Shown: piece by piece, positions 11,200 through 24,404 of the stretch
How the letters are laid out: the number at the start of each line of letters is the position of its first letter
Numbering within the stretch: the first letter of the stretch is position 1
Assembly: GCA_037447655.1 (NCBI GenBank)
Contig: JBBHKE010000973.1
Span: 83,463 to 147,462, forward strand
Length of the DNA stretch: 64,000 nt
Origin: Zygnema cylindricum
Lineage: Eukaryota > Streptophyta > Zygnematophyceae > Zygnematales > Zygnemataceae
Direction of reading: 5' to 3'
Made by a program: the position numbers and the translations under genes
The notes under the pieces: generated by a model
Databases searched by the model: none
The model's input: only the letters and a program-made list of their open reading frames with translations
What the model was told of the DNA's origin: nothing

Positions 11200-11730
11200 T
11201 TTCAAGTAGCGTATTAAAAAAAAATTCGCCTGCGGCGTCAAAAGACAGTCGCAAACGACACAATATGACTGTTATTTTTTTGTTTTGTTTTTAATGTCAT
11301 GTTTGAAGTGTTCTCACGTGACGCGCGGCTATTTTTGTTTTGTTTTTAATGCCAAAGGTCAAATGTTCTCACTTGACGCGCGACTCAGTTGTTCCACAGA
11401 TTTAAATGGTAGTGCTTAAAGTGTGAACGCTTCTTGAATTATGTAGATATTTTGAATCACGATAGCGATTTACATGTTCTCACGTGACTCGCGTGACAAT
11501 ATCTGTAGCGAATGCTCTATATGAGAACACTTTAAGTATGAACAAATTTTATTTTTTTGTTTTTTTTTCCATCTGACCTTATCTGCGAGGAGACTCCAAA
11601 AAAAAAATTCTCCGCGCCTCGCGCGATAATTTTCGTCCTTATCAATAACTAGGAGGGATTTACATTGCCCGGGCAAAATCCTCCTCGAAGGTCTCCGCCG
11701 CCCGCCAAATAGTACCTCCCCGCAATGTCT
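11200..11730. other. Intergenic DNA with short direct repeats
   Basis: A roughly 55 bp unit (GTTTTGTTTTTAATG followed by GTTCTCAC(G/T)TGACGCGCG) occurs twice at about 11280-11390, with a further related TGTTCTCACGTGAC at about 11474. No gene is supported. Confidence 0.45.
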
Positions 11731-11732
11731 AA

Positions 11733-12512
11733 GGGTGTGTCCCCATGTGCATAAGTAAGGGTTTTTTCCTGTCGTTTTGCTGTAAAACTTAGCGCCGTAC
11801 TGCCTAAGTTGCAACCGTACGAAGGAATCGCAAATTTGTAGAGTACAATTTGCGTCATCCCTGAACTTAGGATGTACGAAAAGTTGTCGTCTTGTGCTTT
11901 TCGACCCACTTCGACGACAAAAAACGTCATCTTCAACCTTATCTTTAAAACACATGCGCGATGTGATTTAAAATTAGGTTTTTTCGATTGACAAATAGGA
12001 ACATACATTCGCACGTGCCGTAAATTTCGACAAAAATCCTACGATTTCCAAGGACAAAGAAAAGTACATAGTTCGTTATGTTTTGTCCGTTTGCGTTCTA
12101 ATACGACAAAGACAAGTACACAATTTGTTTGGATTTGTCCGTTTTCGTCTAGTACGGATTTCTTTTTTTGCAGGGGTCTTCAAATTCCGATGCCATTTCA
12201 CGTCGAGCGGACAGGCGACGCGAAGACAAAGCGCATCTTCTTCGACCGTGAAATTGCACAGGCTGGAAGGCGCAACGTCTACAATGTCACGGTAAGACAT
12301 GCGACGTCACACGCAGGTACAAAAAACAACGTGCGACCACAGATTGTAGACGTTGACAACCGTCACAGGTACTGTCGACGTATACAATCGTCACAAGCGT
12401 AAGTTACGATTTCGTCCTTACAGACATAGGGACACTTGAACACCGGGTCCGGCGGATCCGCGCTAAAATACAAAGTAATATCGCTAAGTTACAAATACAT
12501 GGGGACACACCC
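11733..12512. mobile_element. 780 bp TIR element, family A (TAA duplication)
   Basis: Perfect 16 bp terminal inverted repeats (GGGTGTGTCCCCATGT) are flanked by TAA at 11730-11732 and 12513-12515. A related element of 784 bp in the opposite orientation lies at 24405-25188 and a diverged relic at about 53220-53970. The interior carries short ORFs (for example at 12091-12402) and a TTTTTTTGCAG word that resembles a splice acceptor. The frames are not preserved between copies, so I do not call a gene. The element ends about 385 bases before the proteasome start codon. Confidence 0.8.
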
Positions 12513-12897
12513 TAATACCACTACGGTAATAGCGATTCGCGGTGTACAGTATAGTACAATACAGTACAATGCACTACGTACTGTACAATACTGTAGAGTA
12601 CAGTTTCCAATTGTGTTCGCACATCTGAATTACAGTACGCACAAAGAGGCAACGCAGGCGTGCCAAATTAGTGTAGCCCATACTCGGACAGTCATACTTG
12701 TAGAGCTGTAGATGGATATGTAAACGCTGTTGTTTTCTTGCAGCTTCTTCACGACATATGTATGTTCGACCATATTGCTATGTCATAAGCGCTTAAGTGC
12801 GGAGAGTTGTATGTAATAAAGCTTCTTGTGGTTTAACCCTGTGTTTTTATCGAGAAATCCTTCAGATTGCGTCCGGACCTTTTACCTCGTTTTAGAC

Positions 12898-15800
12898 ATG
12901 AGTAGCATCGGGACCGGGGTAAACTGCCACCTTTACCATCTCCCTCTGTTTATTATTTTTGTTCCTTCAATTTCACAGTCAAAAGTGAAGAAAACTTGAA
13001 TATCATATCGGTGATTTCATTTATTTTTTCCGGAGATGTTTGTTGATATCCTCTCGTTTCTGGTTTGTTCTTTTGGTTGAATAATTCTCACATTTGTGCC
13101 GTTCCTCTGGTTGTTCGCCTCTTTCCTGTCCTTTTTTTCCTTTGCTGCTTTTGCAGTATGACCTTTCCGTGACCACTTATTCGCCCGATGGTCGTGTTTT
13201 CCAAACCGAATATGCGGCCAAGGCAGTGGATAACAGCGGGTGAGCAAGGGAACAATTCCAATAACTTCAAATTTTGAAATGTTCTGCTTGTCACTGATGA
13301 TATCCGTAGCCTAATTTCAAATTTGTTATAATTTGTCCTGACTGAGCGTTTATGATTCTCATTTTTGTGGTAGCACGTATGTTATGGTTTCTGTGATTCT
13401 CAGACTGGTTGTCGTGCGCTATTCTTTAAGTATTCTTAAGTAGGAGTTATGTGCCCTGTACATCATTTTTTTTGTTGGATGCTGAAAATAGTCTGTGTGT
13501 TGTGAAAATACAGGACGGCGGTGGGGATTCGTTGCAAGGATGGAGTTGTAATGGTGAGTAATTGGGAAACAGCTGTCCTTCACATCTCCAAAACTAAGGT
13601 CGTGCTGTGGACTGTGCATGTATTCTGACGAAGCTGGCTTTTGACCGTATTGATCAGCCTGAAACATCGCTATGCATATGTTTGGGTGGTTTTGCGCTTT
13701 TCATTGTCGTAGCTGATGGAGTTAGATAGGCATTGCCTATCAGTTGGTCCCTTGTTTCAGCCTGGAGGGTTTTCTGCACTGTGGGGCTTGAGATAATGTT
13801 TATTCAATGTCTCTTTGCAGGGTGTAGAGAAGCTTATTATTTCAAAGATGCTCGTGGAGGGCTCCAATCGTCGGATTCATGCAGTGGATCGACACGCTGG
13901 CATTGTGAGTTGCTGGAAAACAGCAAACATTTGACAACATCACCAAAGTTGTATTGTTTGTATGGTTCAACTTTTATGCATGGTCAACAATATTTTTTCT
14001 GTATTTTTATCATCAGATGCAACACTGGTGTGCAAAAGTGACAAGGTATCCTTCAACGAATGATATTTTTTTGTGCCATTTGATAGCAATGTTGCTAAAT
14101 GTTTTTAATGGCTGATGTTTGCAAACGTTGAGCAATTCGGTTCAGCACTTATTTTAAGGTTCCAACAGCTCTTTTGGATAATTTGCTTCAACTAAAGTTA
14201 TTATTAGGTCTGACTGGACTTTTAGCAGGAAGTTTTAAAAAACTGAAACTCTTTGTGGAGATTGAACAGGCCATGGCTGGACTTGTAGCAGATGGACGTC
14301 AAGTTGTTAACCGGGGGAGAGCCGAAGCGGGTGCTTACAAGAGGTGGGTTCTCATGTTCTTATTCTTTGTGTTCTGCTAGTAACATGAGTTGGTTAGGAC
14401 ATGATTGCAATAGACGTTCACATTTGTGTACACCGTTGAATAGCTTTTTCCCTGTGAGGGTAATTTGTGTCGCTCAAATCGTGAGACATCGCATATGGTC
14501 TCACATGGGCTATTGTATCTGGTCGCTTACAACTGCATAGAAGCCGTTGGGCCCAAAACTTAGCTGAAACACAACTTTCAAAGACAGTTAGGTTGTTCAT
14601 GGAAGTAGTGAGTTTCAGATGATCACTTTTGTGAGCAATTATTCCTGGTTCGGAAATTTTAAGAAATTGTTCAAGTACATTTGAATAGCAACAACTGCTC
14701 AGATAGTTCTGAAAGATTTCTTTTATCTTAAAGCTGTGTCATGTCTAGGAATTTAGGTTTCACCCTGTATTAATGGGCTGTGAAGGACACCGTTCAACGC
14801 ATTAGAATAAAGAGATGGAAGTAGAATCTATTTTATTAGTTGGGCTTGGGTAATAGGGCAGCTTACGCCTGCATAAGTATTATTGTTATTTATATTCAAG
14901 CTATAGCAAGTCAGGTCTTAGCTTGGGGAAATGATGCTTTTGGATCCTTGTAAAATATTTGTTGGAGTTGTTTCTCCACCTTGTACGTTTTTTAATTTAG
15001 GAAAAAACTGATTCAGGAGACCCTCTTTTCCATGCACAAATGAATTTTTAAACGTGAAGCACCTATCCTGACAAGCTTGAGATGGTTACTTTTGCTTGGA
15101 CCTTCTGTAAAGCTCAGGGTGCATGCAATTCATATCTTACATGAGACATACCAAGTGCACTCCACAAACATTTGACTAATATTGTTGTTGTGCCCCAAAT
15201 GTGTGGTGTTATCCAGGGAGTTTGGAGATCCTATTCCTGTTAAGGTTTTGTGTGATCGGATTGCGAGTTATGTTCATCTGTTCACACTTTATTGGTGGAC
15301 CAGGTATTTTTCAACCTCTAATGATTATCTTAGTAAACACTGCTACAATACTTTGAAATGAGTCCGGTTATTTATGCATGTCACATTGCTTCCAAAGCCA
15401 AAGAGCTGGTGTTAATGTTTGGAACTGGCCAAATTGCATTGGTTTTTTTTCCGGTCTCCTTTTGGATGGGATTGCCAGGAATGAGTAAATAAAGGGTTGA
15501 TTAACCTTCCCGACTAGCATTGTGCCGCAGGCCTTGTGGAGCTTCAGTGATTCTGGGAGGCTATGATAAAGATGGCCCGCAGCTTTACATGGTGGAACCA
15601 TCAGGTGTTTCTTATGTGAGTTTTGGTTGCGGATGTTTGTGCTTTGATGATGAAAGAGGCATGGGTCAGGATACCAAGTGAAAATCATTCATAACATGTG
15701 CAAACTCTGCGTGCTTTATTTTGATGAGTTTTATAATATACGCCGTAATCACTACTAGCTCTAAGAAATAATTAGTATTAGGACTGTTTCGGTTTTTATA

Positions 15801-18681
15801 TTTGCATTTCCGGTCCGAATGGCGTGAAATATTCTGAATAGCTTAAAGAATAAGCGTTAAGAAAAAAAAATCAGTGTTATCCAAACAATTCTATGTTCAG
15901 AGACGGAAAAAAAACTGGGATCGAATTAGAGTTTTTAACGCTAATAGCGATTCACGATGTACTTTGTGGAAGCAACCTATGTAAGTTTATAAAGGGGTTT
16001 TCAGTCCCTGCTTGGTGCTCTTAGTGGGTAATTTGTCAGTTGCATTTTTTAAGTTGGAATTTGAGCACTTCTGGAAGTCCAGTTATATTATCATGTGCAG
16101 CTGTTGAATTTCGTTCATTTTGTTTGTCCATGCGTTTAAAATTTATTCCAAACCTATTTCATGGATGAGCCTTGGTTCCTTGCCTGTCTATCGTGTTCTG
16201 TCTACCACGTGACGAGAGCGAGCTTCATTTCCCGGTAAACCATTGAAGTGATGCGAATGTTTAAGTTTTCTTTAGCTGAGCTGACGCTTAGCTGTTTTAT
16301 GTTGCAGCGTTATTTTGGTACAGCTATAGGGAAAGGTCGACAAGCTGCTAAGACGTGAGTGGTCTGAGCATTGCATCTGTTCTGTGACATAAGTGTGAAA
16401 GTGCCTTGTCCCTTTTTAACATCTTTTTTCGCGATTTTCTTTCTATAAGTAGAAATTCCTAAAGTGAATTGGTGCTGTTGAATGTTTTCTGGTCCGGGCT
16501 AATGGCCGAAGCTCTCCTTTCTATGTCTTTCATTAAAAACCTGAATACATTTTCTGGGCTGTGAATAGCATTGAAATGGCGTCTGCATCGGCAGAACATT
16601 TGGCTAACCGTCTGATTGAGTTTATTGAAGAGGTTTATTGCAGGGAAATTGAGAAGTTGAATCTTAAGGAAATGACATGCCGAGAAGGCGTCAAGGAAGT
16701 TGCCAAAATGTGAGGCTTTTTCTTTTCTTGGATCATCTTGTTAGGCATCCTCTTATCACTTGACCCGTGACTCAGGATGGTTATTCTCAACAATTTTCGT
16801 ACACAGGCGTACACCTTTCGTTTTTCAGTTTAACTTATCGATTTACCTCTTTAGGCTACACTCAGGGTTGGCGCAAGTGCTGTCCAGAAGCTGTGCATGC
16901 TGTTTTTCAACAGTCAAAAGCGAATATCAATTTCTATTATTAATATTATACCAAACATAACAAGTTATTGTTAATTATATTAAACATGCGCCGAACTTCA
17001 ATTTGACAACTAAGGATAAACGGGTTTCACGGGTTTTGTGGAGAAATTGCATCCATGAAACTTTGTTTGTTTTTTTTTTCTTCGTTTTTTTTACCTTTCT
17101 CAGTTGGTTACTGTGCTTTCTCTCATTGTGACCCGCCTATCTCACATCAGTTGTGTGGAATGGTTATGTTCATGAGCAGTATCTATTCTGTACATGACGA
17201 GGCGAAGGATAAGGCATTTGAGCTGGAACTTGGCTGGGTGTGTGATGAGTCAAATCGAGAGTACCAACGGGTAAGTGTTCAAAGGTTACTTGTCCCTTGT
17301 CGGATCTTTGTTAAGATTTGAATTGAAAGGCAATTTTGTCCATGGAGTGCATTTTCTGGCATGCTGCTCCCTTGTTATAAAATGCAGAAATCTGTCGCCT
17401 TGGTGTATATGTTTTGTTCGTCTAATACGCCTAACTATCAGGAAGATATTTCTCTGTATGCATGTATCAGTACACCACTATGATTCATCAATCTGCATGC
17501 GAATGTGCCTCTTTAGTCTATATTTTAGAAGATTGCCAATGATACAATGTGAGATCACAAAACTAGAATATGGCAGTTCTGTGATAGTGCGCAGTTGCAC
17601 TGTAAGTTGGGTGTATGTTTTTCTCGCCTAGTGTGACGCGTTCTTTACTTTTTAGATGATGCACTGAATAGATAAGACTCTCACAAGGTTAAGAGCTTCG
17701 CTCCAAACATAGCTCGGATAGGTGTGACGTAAAACTTCTGCCGGTGATGATTTTTTGTTTTGCCACATCATGCCGCATGTCATCAGTATCGAAAAATTGG
17801 CGATGAAAATATGGGTATTCGGATATATTCCCGATGCAAACAACACACTGGACATTGATGCATCAAATTGCATCATCACATCGGAAAGTTTACATAACAG
17901 GCTCCAGAACAGGCTCACACTGGATTTTACCCATCCTAATAAAACTTTAATACATAGCTACACCAGCCCCTTTCCTTCTCTTGTAGTTGTGGCCAATGTT
18001 TGTTAGTTGAACAACCTGTGGTCACATATTATTCGAGTGCAGGAGTATCACTACAAGTTCTACTAGTTAAGTATGTGCCTTGATGTGTTTTTTTAGTTCT
18101 CAGCTACTCTGCCCATCACTAATAGAGTTGGTCACTCCTATTTGAGTGAGTGTTTTTTGACACGTCATAATTAGTGTTTATACCACTATTAGTTAAGTGG
18201 TCCATACTGAACCGTGTTGCAAAACATATTTCAGTATAGTTAAGTGTAAACGGCAATAATGCACAAACTCTAATTTAGATGTGCAGTGTACTGCTTCATT
18301 GGTCTGTTTCCCGTGTTCGCATATTATTCAAAGCGCAGGATTGCTATGTGATGGTCGGCCTCTGGACGACAGGTTCAGTATATGTTATTATGTCTTGATG
18401 TTTTTTTTGTCTTTTCATAAAACGGCCACTCCTTCCAGGGTCCATTTTTTTAAAGTCTTAATGTTGTCTGAAAGCCTTACTGCTGTTTGAAAACTTCCAT
18501 GTTTTCTGAAAACTCTGATGTTGTTTGGAAGCATTCCTGTTTCGTGGAAGCCTTAGTGTATGTTTTGACCCGCGTTGTTTTCCGTTTGCGTGACGGTTGT
18601 CCTCAGGTTCCCGCAGAGCTCGTGGCAGAGGCCAAGGCGGCAGCCGAGGCGGCTCAAAACGAAGATATGGACGCGGACTAA
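12898..18681 (+). CDS. PAG1: 20S proteasome subunit alpha type-7 (PSMA3/PAG1-like)
   Basis: This is a structural alpha-ring subunit of the 20S proteasome core, acting in cytosol and nucleus. Exons: 12898-12918, 13157-13239, 13514-13553, 13821-13904, 14270-14343, 15217-15303, 15531-15615, 16308-16354, 16644-16709, 17180-17270 and 18607-18681. All introns are GT-AG and the phases join without a break to 753 nt, 250 codons plus stop, the usual family length. Exon 1 encodes only MSSIGTG, the family's N-terminus. [20 protein letters not shown] is the alpha-type N-terminal signature. Later landmarks are [69 protein letters not shown] and [13 protein letters not shown]. The acidic tail ends in MDAD, as in plant PAG1. 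The stop is TAA. Alpha subunits lack the catalytic Thr. Wording is nearer to plants than animals. Introns 7 and 10 are enlarged by repeats. Confidence 0.96.
15840..15966. mobile_element. MITE relic in proteasome intron 7
   Basis: One end with TTAACGCTAATAGCGATTC and ACGATGTAC matches the CACCGC-type MITE end (with G-to-A drift), and the upstream AAATCAGTGTTATCC region is family-like. The left boundary cannot be fixed. It lies between proteasome exons 7 and 8, so a family member has inserted in transcribed DNA. Confidence 0.5.
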
Positions 18682-21600
18682 CTTCTCACAGCGCGATGTA
18701 TTCTGCTATTTTTTGTATAAAACTAAATTGAAAGTGACAGAAGTGTGAAGTGGATCTCCAATGTTTCCTCTTAAATGTTGGCCACATGGTATGGCACTGT
18801 TGTCAAGTTAGGGATATTGTAATCATAGACATGTGGCAATTTCACGGTCATTGTCATTACGTTGGAGATCAATATCTGCCTTGCAGACGGGAATTGAATG
18901 TAAAGTGTTCACCAAGGCCTGTGTGTTTATGGGCCAATTCTTTTGCAACATGATTCTGACGTGGTTACTTCATTCTGTGAAAGCTGTAAGACTCCTGTCA
19001 AAACATCCCATGGTGGTTACACATCCCTGGGATTTGCACACGTTAAACCATTTCCAGACGAGTAAGTTATGTTTGGTACCTTTAACATTGGCTCCCTACA
19101 ATTGTGCGTTTTTACAATTTTTTCTGCACCTAGCGATCATGTTTCACTGTTGGCCGTTTTGGCCCAAAGCTTCATTTCGCAACATTATGCATTTTATGTG
19201 AAGACTGGATTAGAATCACATGCATTAGAATCTATGCTAACTGTGGTTCCCCCTCAATCTTTTAAGGTATCTTTTGCATTACGGTTGCTTAAGCCAAAAA
19301 TTTGTTCATAGGCAAGTAGTCTTGATCTTCACTCGGGCACATAGATCAGCGTATATGTTGGTGTGGACAAATCACGAACAGGGTCTAAGCAAACTGAGCT
19401 CCATTCAAGAAAGTGCAATGGTAAACCCTATAAATACACGGAAACAGAGTAAATGAAAATCCAAGCGGAAAATGAAAAAAGTAACGCGAGATGTAATCAG
19501 TTTGGATCCCAAGATAACAAATCCTTGTGGCCATCTAAGGTAATAGGGGGGATATAAGGTAGGACGGTAAATGAAGTTTTCAATCACCTAAAACAATTGA
19601 GAAACAAATTGTAAAAGAAGCATGTAATGCTGACAACACAAACTTGCAAACACAAATTTATTTGATAACTTGTCGAGCGTCGCAATGGAGAAGCTCGCCA
19701 GCATCTCTACTTGCCAAACCACTACTGATGGCATTACAGCACGTATAAATTAGCAAATTGAAAGCATAAACTAGTCTTAACCAGTTTCAAAATATTTTTT
19801 CGGCATGAGCGTAGTTGAGGTTCAGCAAATTCTATAACCGTGTATCAGCATTATGGTTGCTCCCCCATTGATGATATTGTGGAAAGAACGTTCAAAATCG
19901 TCGAACCAGATGACGACTAACGGAAGCTACAATTTCTACTCAGACATTTTTGACGGTGCTTGTATACTATATTGCCAAACCAACGTTTTGGGTTCAACAT
20001 TGACATCACACTTTTGGCGTAAACATTACATCATTGTACAAAACGAACACTGTTTAAAAGATGTGCAGAGTACAAGAAAAAAGTGTAAAAAAAAAGAAGC
20101 CAAATTTTGCAAACAATAGACGTTGTATAAAAAAAATTGCCATTTGCTTGCACAGGTTAAACGCCGCACTACCCAGGTGGTATAGGGTGAAAAGTGATAT
20201 TACATAGCCATTTGCCATGTGACTAAAAGCCATGGAGAACTTGACGTTTGGACACTTAATGGAGAGTACTCTAAACGCCCACTTGTAACTGTCGAGTTTG
20301 CTGTCTTATAACGCCTCCAAGTGGTCCAATATATGGTTCTTTAGTATTGGGGTTGTTTCAGTGGCGTCGTGCTGGTTTTGTGGCCATTTGATTTTGCACA
20401 AACGGTCATAAATCATCCGGGTCACGCTTAACAACATTATAATTACCAATGCTCTTAGCATTCTGTCCTACTAATTGTTAGTGTTTCGTATTGTACAATC
20501 TTGTACTTGAGTAACTGATTGTCCGACATCCATACGTGGCTAAACCAATTCAACTACGAGGTATGTCAAAGCGCTCGCTATTTGAACTTGTTGTTTGCGA
20601 GGTTTTCGTACAATTAGGTTGTACAAGGTTTTCAACAAAAGTATTGCAAAGTTTTTTTTTTTTTAATTCTATTTTATCTTCAATGGTTGGTTGCAATATT
20701 TTGGTTGTAATGTAATCAAAGTAAAGACGATGTTTCGAAGAACAACGAGAGGAAATAGAGGAGGAGGAGGAGGAGGAGGAGGAGGAGGAGGAGGTAACTT
20801 ACGTCCTTTCGTGCGTATTTGTATTAAAACTACACTCAATGCTCAATGTTTTCATAGTTTTTTTTAGATAAGAGCTTAACATAGACGAGGCTAACATTTC
20901 TATTGCCATGTAGCGCAGGATTGGCCAAGGAAAAACAAATCAAAGCCATATTAAAATTCAAAATTTGTCAATAAATTTTCTTTTAGAGCGCCATTGAGTG
21001 CCAATCGAATACAAGAGGTTGTTGATATGCCTGTAAGACATGTCGATATGAAACATTATTAATAGCTACATACACAATGAAATGTTTACCCAGTCTTTGC
21101 TAATGTTACAAATCGATCCAATCACACAACGATATATTGGCCCAAGTAATGTGTATTCGTGAAGTACATCAACATCACATTAGTGTGATGCGAGGTTCTA
21201 ATATTTGTGACCTATTCAATGCAATGTGTGGATAAGATACAAAATAACCGATGAGATACGTAAATGGATAAAAATATGAATACTTGGAGGTGAGCTGCAG
21301 ACCAATTTTAAGTCGTGCACGAAAATTTGATGCTGGCAATGATTAGATTCTTAAGATTTTTTAAATATCTTGTCTGCACGCTCGATCTCTAAAAGTTAAT
21401 GTGATACAATAAGGAACACTAAACGACCATCGCAATTAGAGTTAGTGAATTATTATCGTTAATAGTTTATTCGGTATAAATGTACAACTTTGTTTCCACT
21501 GAGCTCACTATTTTATGATTTCGAATAAAAAATCCCTCACTTGTTTTGGGAGAAATTTACTCTTATAGCGGGCAATTAGTAGCATTAAGGATTTCATAGT

Positions 21601-22090
21601 GTTAACGCAAAATTATAATTAATAATACTAATTTGGTGCAAGGGGACGTGGCAGATTGTAGTTCATGTCCTTAAATACTGCCACTAACACTATTTTGTGA
21701 TTTTTAGCCAAAAAAAGCCGCGACCGAATCGTCGTTATTAACTCTAATAATGGTAAGCGGTGTAATGTTTGCTCTTTTTTCTTCCACTTTGATTACTCGA
21801 ATTTACACGTAACCTATCTAATGTGCTTGACGTTGTCATCAGAGAATGATTTAAGTCAGTGTTATAGAACAAACAATCAGTCAATTCTTTAGTCCCATGA
21901 AGGCGCAAGTCATTATGATCTTCTTGCTTAGATCCAGCTTGACTGTTTAGTGGAGCCTCCTAAGAGGCATTCCCAAAAATATAGGATGCCGTTTTCTGTA
22001 CGAAACACACGGTATTCTTTAGTAAAAGGCGAAAGAATAGTTCGCTTTGTGCTTAGTACGTGGCAGATAAAAACTTTTATCTGAATTTGA
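18682..22090. other. No gene recognised
   Basis: I find no reading frame with recognisable motifs. The sequence just after 18681 is presumably the proteasome 3' UTR. A GAG/GGA triplet repeat lies at 20758-20794. At about 21440-21775 there is a diverged element with GGACGTGGCAGATTGTAG and an end TAATGGTAAGCGGTGTAA. This resembles the MITE in the Vps10 intron at about 57340-57485. Confidence 0.5.
20758..20794. repeat. (GAG)12 trinucleotide repeat
   Basis: An uninterrupted GAG/GGA run of 37 bases. No surrounding exon could be supported. Confidence 0.9.
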
Positions 22091-23570
22091 GTTTATACCG
22101 CCAAGAAGTGCACTCTCGTGCGGTCACAATGTGGGATATCTCGAGGAAGCTTGAAAGTTTAGTAAAATGTTTGTATCATTAAGAGCGTCAACGAATCGAT
22201 ACCGTCGGTTTTATACTACAGTACAGTACGGTACAGCCCTGTACTGTAGCTCATATTCGCACGTGTCTATCATCCAGGTGCTACGGATCCTGTGATGGTG
22301 TACTCACCTCCGTGAGGTGGGTCCACCATTACAGAGGCGGATGGAGAGATTGCTTCGCGGATGAAGACCAAAGTATAATCGGACGGTCAATGTTTTTTTC
22401 CCGGACCCTTAGGAGAAATCATAATCGTATCTTATGTAATGCTGTTTTCGAAAAAATCACGAAAAAACAGTACGGCAATTGTACGATAAGGTACAAAATT
22501 CGTCTGATGCAACTGCACCCTAACACTACACCGCGCATCGTTATTAGTGTCAACGACACTAATTTGGGTTCTTAAAATTTTGATTTTTTTCCTCAAATAG
22601 GATACATGATTTTAAATTTTCCTTGACGTTAATTAAGGTGCCGTACAAAATAGCGTAAAGGACGAATTACAATTATATATAAATAGTGTGGTGTACGGTC
22701 GATGTCAGACCGTACATAAATGTAACTTTTCAAGTGAAAAATTTACAAAAAATGAGTTAAATCAGACGCGCACGCATAGGATCGTGCGCTAAAAAAACGG
22801 GATTGTTCTGACACGTAAATTAGTCTTACATGTACGGATATTTAAATTTCACGACGGCGTAAAAATTTTCATATTTTGTACGGATACATATACTACAGTA
22901 ATGTATATAATCGTACAACGAATATTCCATTTTTGCTGTTCCCAAATTAGCATAAACGCCGAAATTAGAATACACCTATTTAAAAAAATAAAAAAATATC
23001 TTAATTAGCGTCAATGACGGTATATTTACTTCCACACTATTTAAACTTTGACACTAATAACGATGCGCGGTGTACCTTACCTGTACAGTACTATTGCGTG
23101 GTTCACACTGAATTTTATACCGCCAAGAAGTGCACTCTCGTGCGGTCACAATGTGGGATATCTAGAAGATGCTTGAAAGTTTAGTAAAATATTTGTATCA
23201 GTAAGAGCGTCAAGGAATCAATACCGTCGGTTTTATACTACAGTACGGTACTGTCCTTACCTGTACCATAGTACTGTAGTGTTAGGGTGCAGTTTCATCA
23301 GACGGATTTTGTACCTTATCGTACCATGCCGTACTGCTTTTTCGTGAGTTTTTCGAAAACAGCATTACATAAGATACGATTATGATTCTCCAAGGGTTTG
23401 GGGGAAAACAATGACCGTCCAATTATGCTTTGGTCTTCATCCGCGAAGCAATCTCTCCATCCGCCTCTGTAATGGTGGACCCACCTCACGGAGGTGAGTA
23501 CACTATCACAGGATCCGTAGCACCTGGATGATAGACACATGCGAATATGAACTACATTACAGTACACCGC
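22090..23570. repeat. Complex of direct and inverted repeats around a MITE
   Basis: Block A (about 22094-22250; GTGCACTCTCGTGCGGTCAC) recurs in direct orientation at about 23113-23280. Block B (about 22245-22523) recurs as its reverse complement at about 23288-23566. Block B ends in GGGTGCAGTTGCATCAGACG next to TAA (TTA on the other copy), so it is half of a Harbinger-like element. The paired ORFs sharing RWVHHYRGGWRDCFADEDQ are simply the same repeat in both arms. The block is interrupted by the MITE at 22529-23073. Confidence 0.7.
22529..23073. mobile_element. 545 bp composite MITE with 25-bp perfect TIR
   Basis: The first 25 bases, CACCGCGCATCGTTATTAG then TGTCAA, are repeated exactly as reverse complement at the right end. 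TA flanks both ends. The left 165 bases (22529-22693) by themselves match the small MITE family ending in AGTGTGGTG, so the 545 bp unit may be a larger element from which the small ones derive, or two small elements flanking a core. Confidence 0.8.
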
Positions 23571-24400
23571 CAATCGCTATTGCAGCATAGAGGTACCAAG
23601 AGTTTTAAACGCACGCATGAAACGTCGAAAAAATAATGATATATGCGCACGGAACAAATGCAAAAAATATTAAAATGCGTTGACTGACTTTGACTTCATA
23701 AAAAAATATAAAATATAAATCATTTAATCCAAAGTACTACTACAACTTAGGGTATGTGCTCATGTATAGAAGTACCGGGTTTTTTATTATATCTTTCGTC
23801 GAAGATTTTCTAGCGGCTTCTGCTGGCCTCGCATCGCATATTTTTAGATATTGTTATGTACGAAATGTGTCATTCGTACAAAATAAGTGCCACGAAATGG
23901 CGTCGACAGGGACAATTGAGCGCGTCGCACGGAAAAGCGTACTGAGATATTGGTTACTAATTTCGAATGTTTTTAGATAGTGTAGCGCACGAAATGTGTC
24001 AGTCTATACTAAATCTTGAAACTATTTTGTACAGTCGTGCAAAATAAGTGTCACATAAAGGTGTCGATAGTGGAAATTGAGTGCGTCGCAGAGAAAAATT
24101 GTATGCAGATTTGATTTCCAAGTCATAAAGACGAAGGGAAATAGCGCTAACTTGTTCTCACATGTTCAGGCATCGAATATGTGAACACAGACTTCCGCGG
24201 CCACCCTAAAAACATGGGAATGTGTATCAAATTTTTTAACTTTAATAGCGATTCACGGTGTACTTTCAACCTTTTTTTCGAGAATTATGTACATTATTCC
24301 GTACACGGAAAGTATACGATTTTAACAAAAATTTCAAAATCAAAAAAATTAACACATTTTCGTAAAAAAGTGAAAATCTGTACGTTTGGTACCTCTATGT
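23571..24400. other. Intergenic DNA with a tandem duplication
   Basis: A roughly 120 bp unit (TTTTTAGATA...CGAAATGTGTCA...ATTGAG(C/T)GCGTCGCA) occurs at about 23841-23931 and again at about 23970-24088. A MITE end (TAATAGCGATTCACGGTGTAC) lies at about 24243-24263. No gene is supported. Confidence 0.5.
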
Positions 24401-24404
24401 ATTA

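Noticed and set aside
12083-12402. Overlapping ORFs with Arg/His-rich peptides inside the 780 bp element
   Set aside because: The sister element shows similar peptides in different frames with indels, so no frame is maintained.
18833-19201. 122-codon ORF downstream of the proteasome gene
   Set aside because: No recognisable motif and overlapping ORFs of similar length; most likely 3' UTR or intergenic DNA.
22312-22575. ORF with RWVHHYRGGWRDCF, also found inverted at 23316-23573
   Set aside because: The match is explained by the inverted nucleotide repeat. Each ORF runs out into unrelated sequence.
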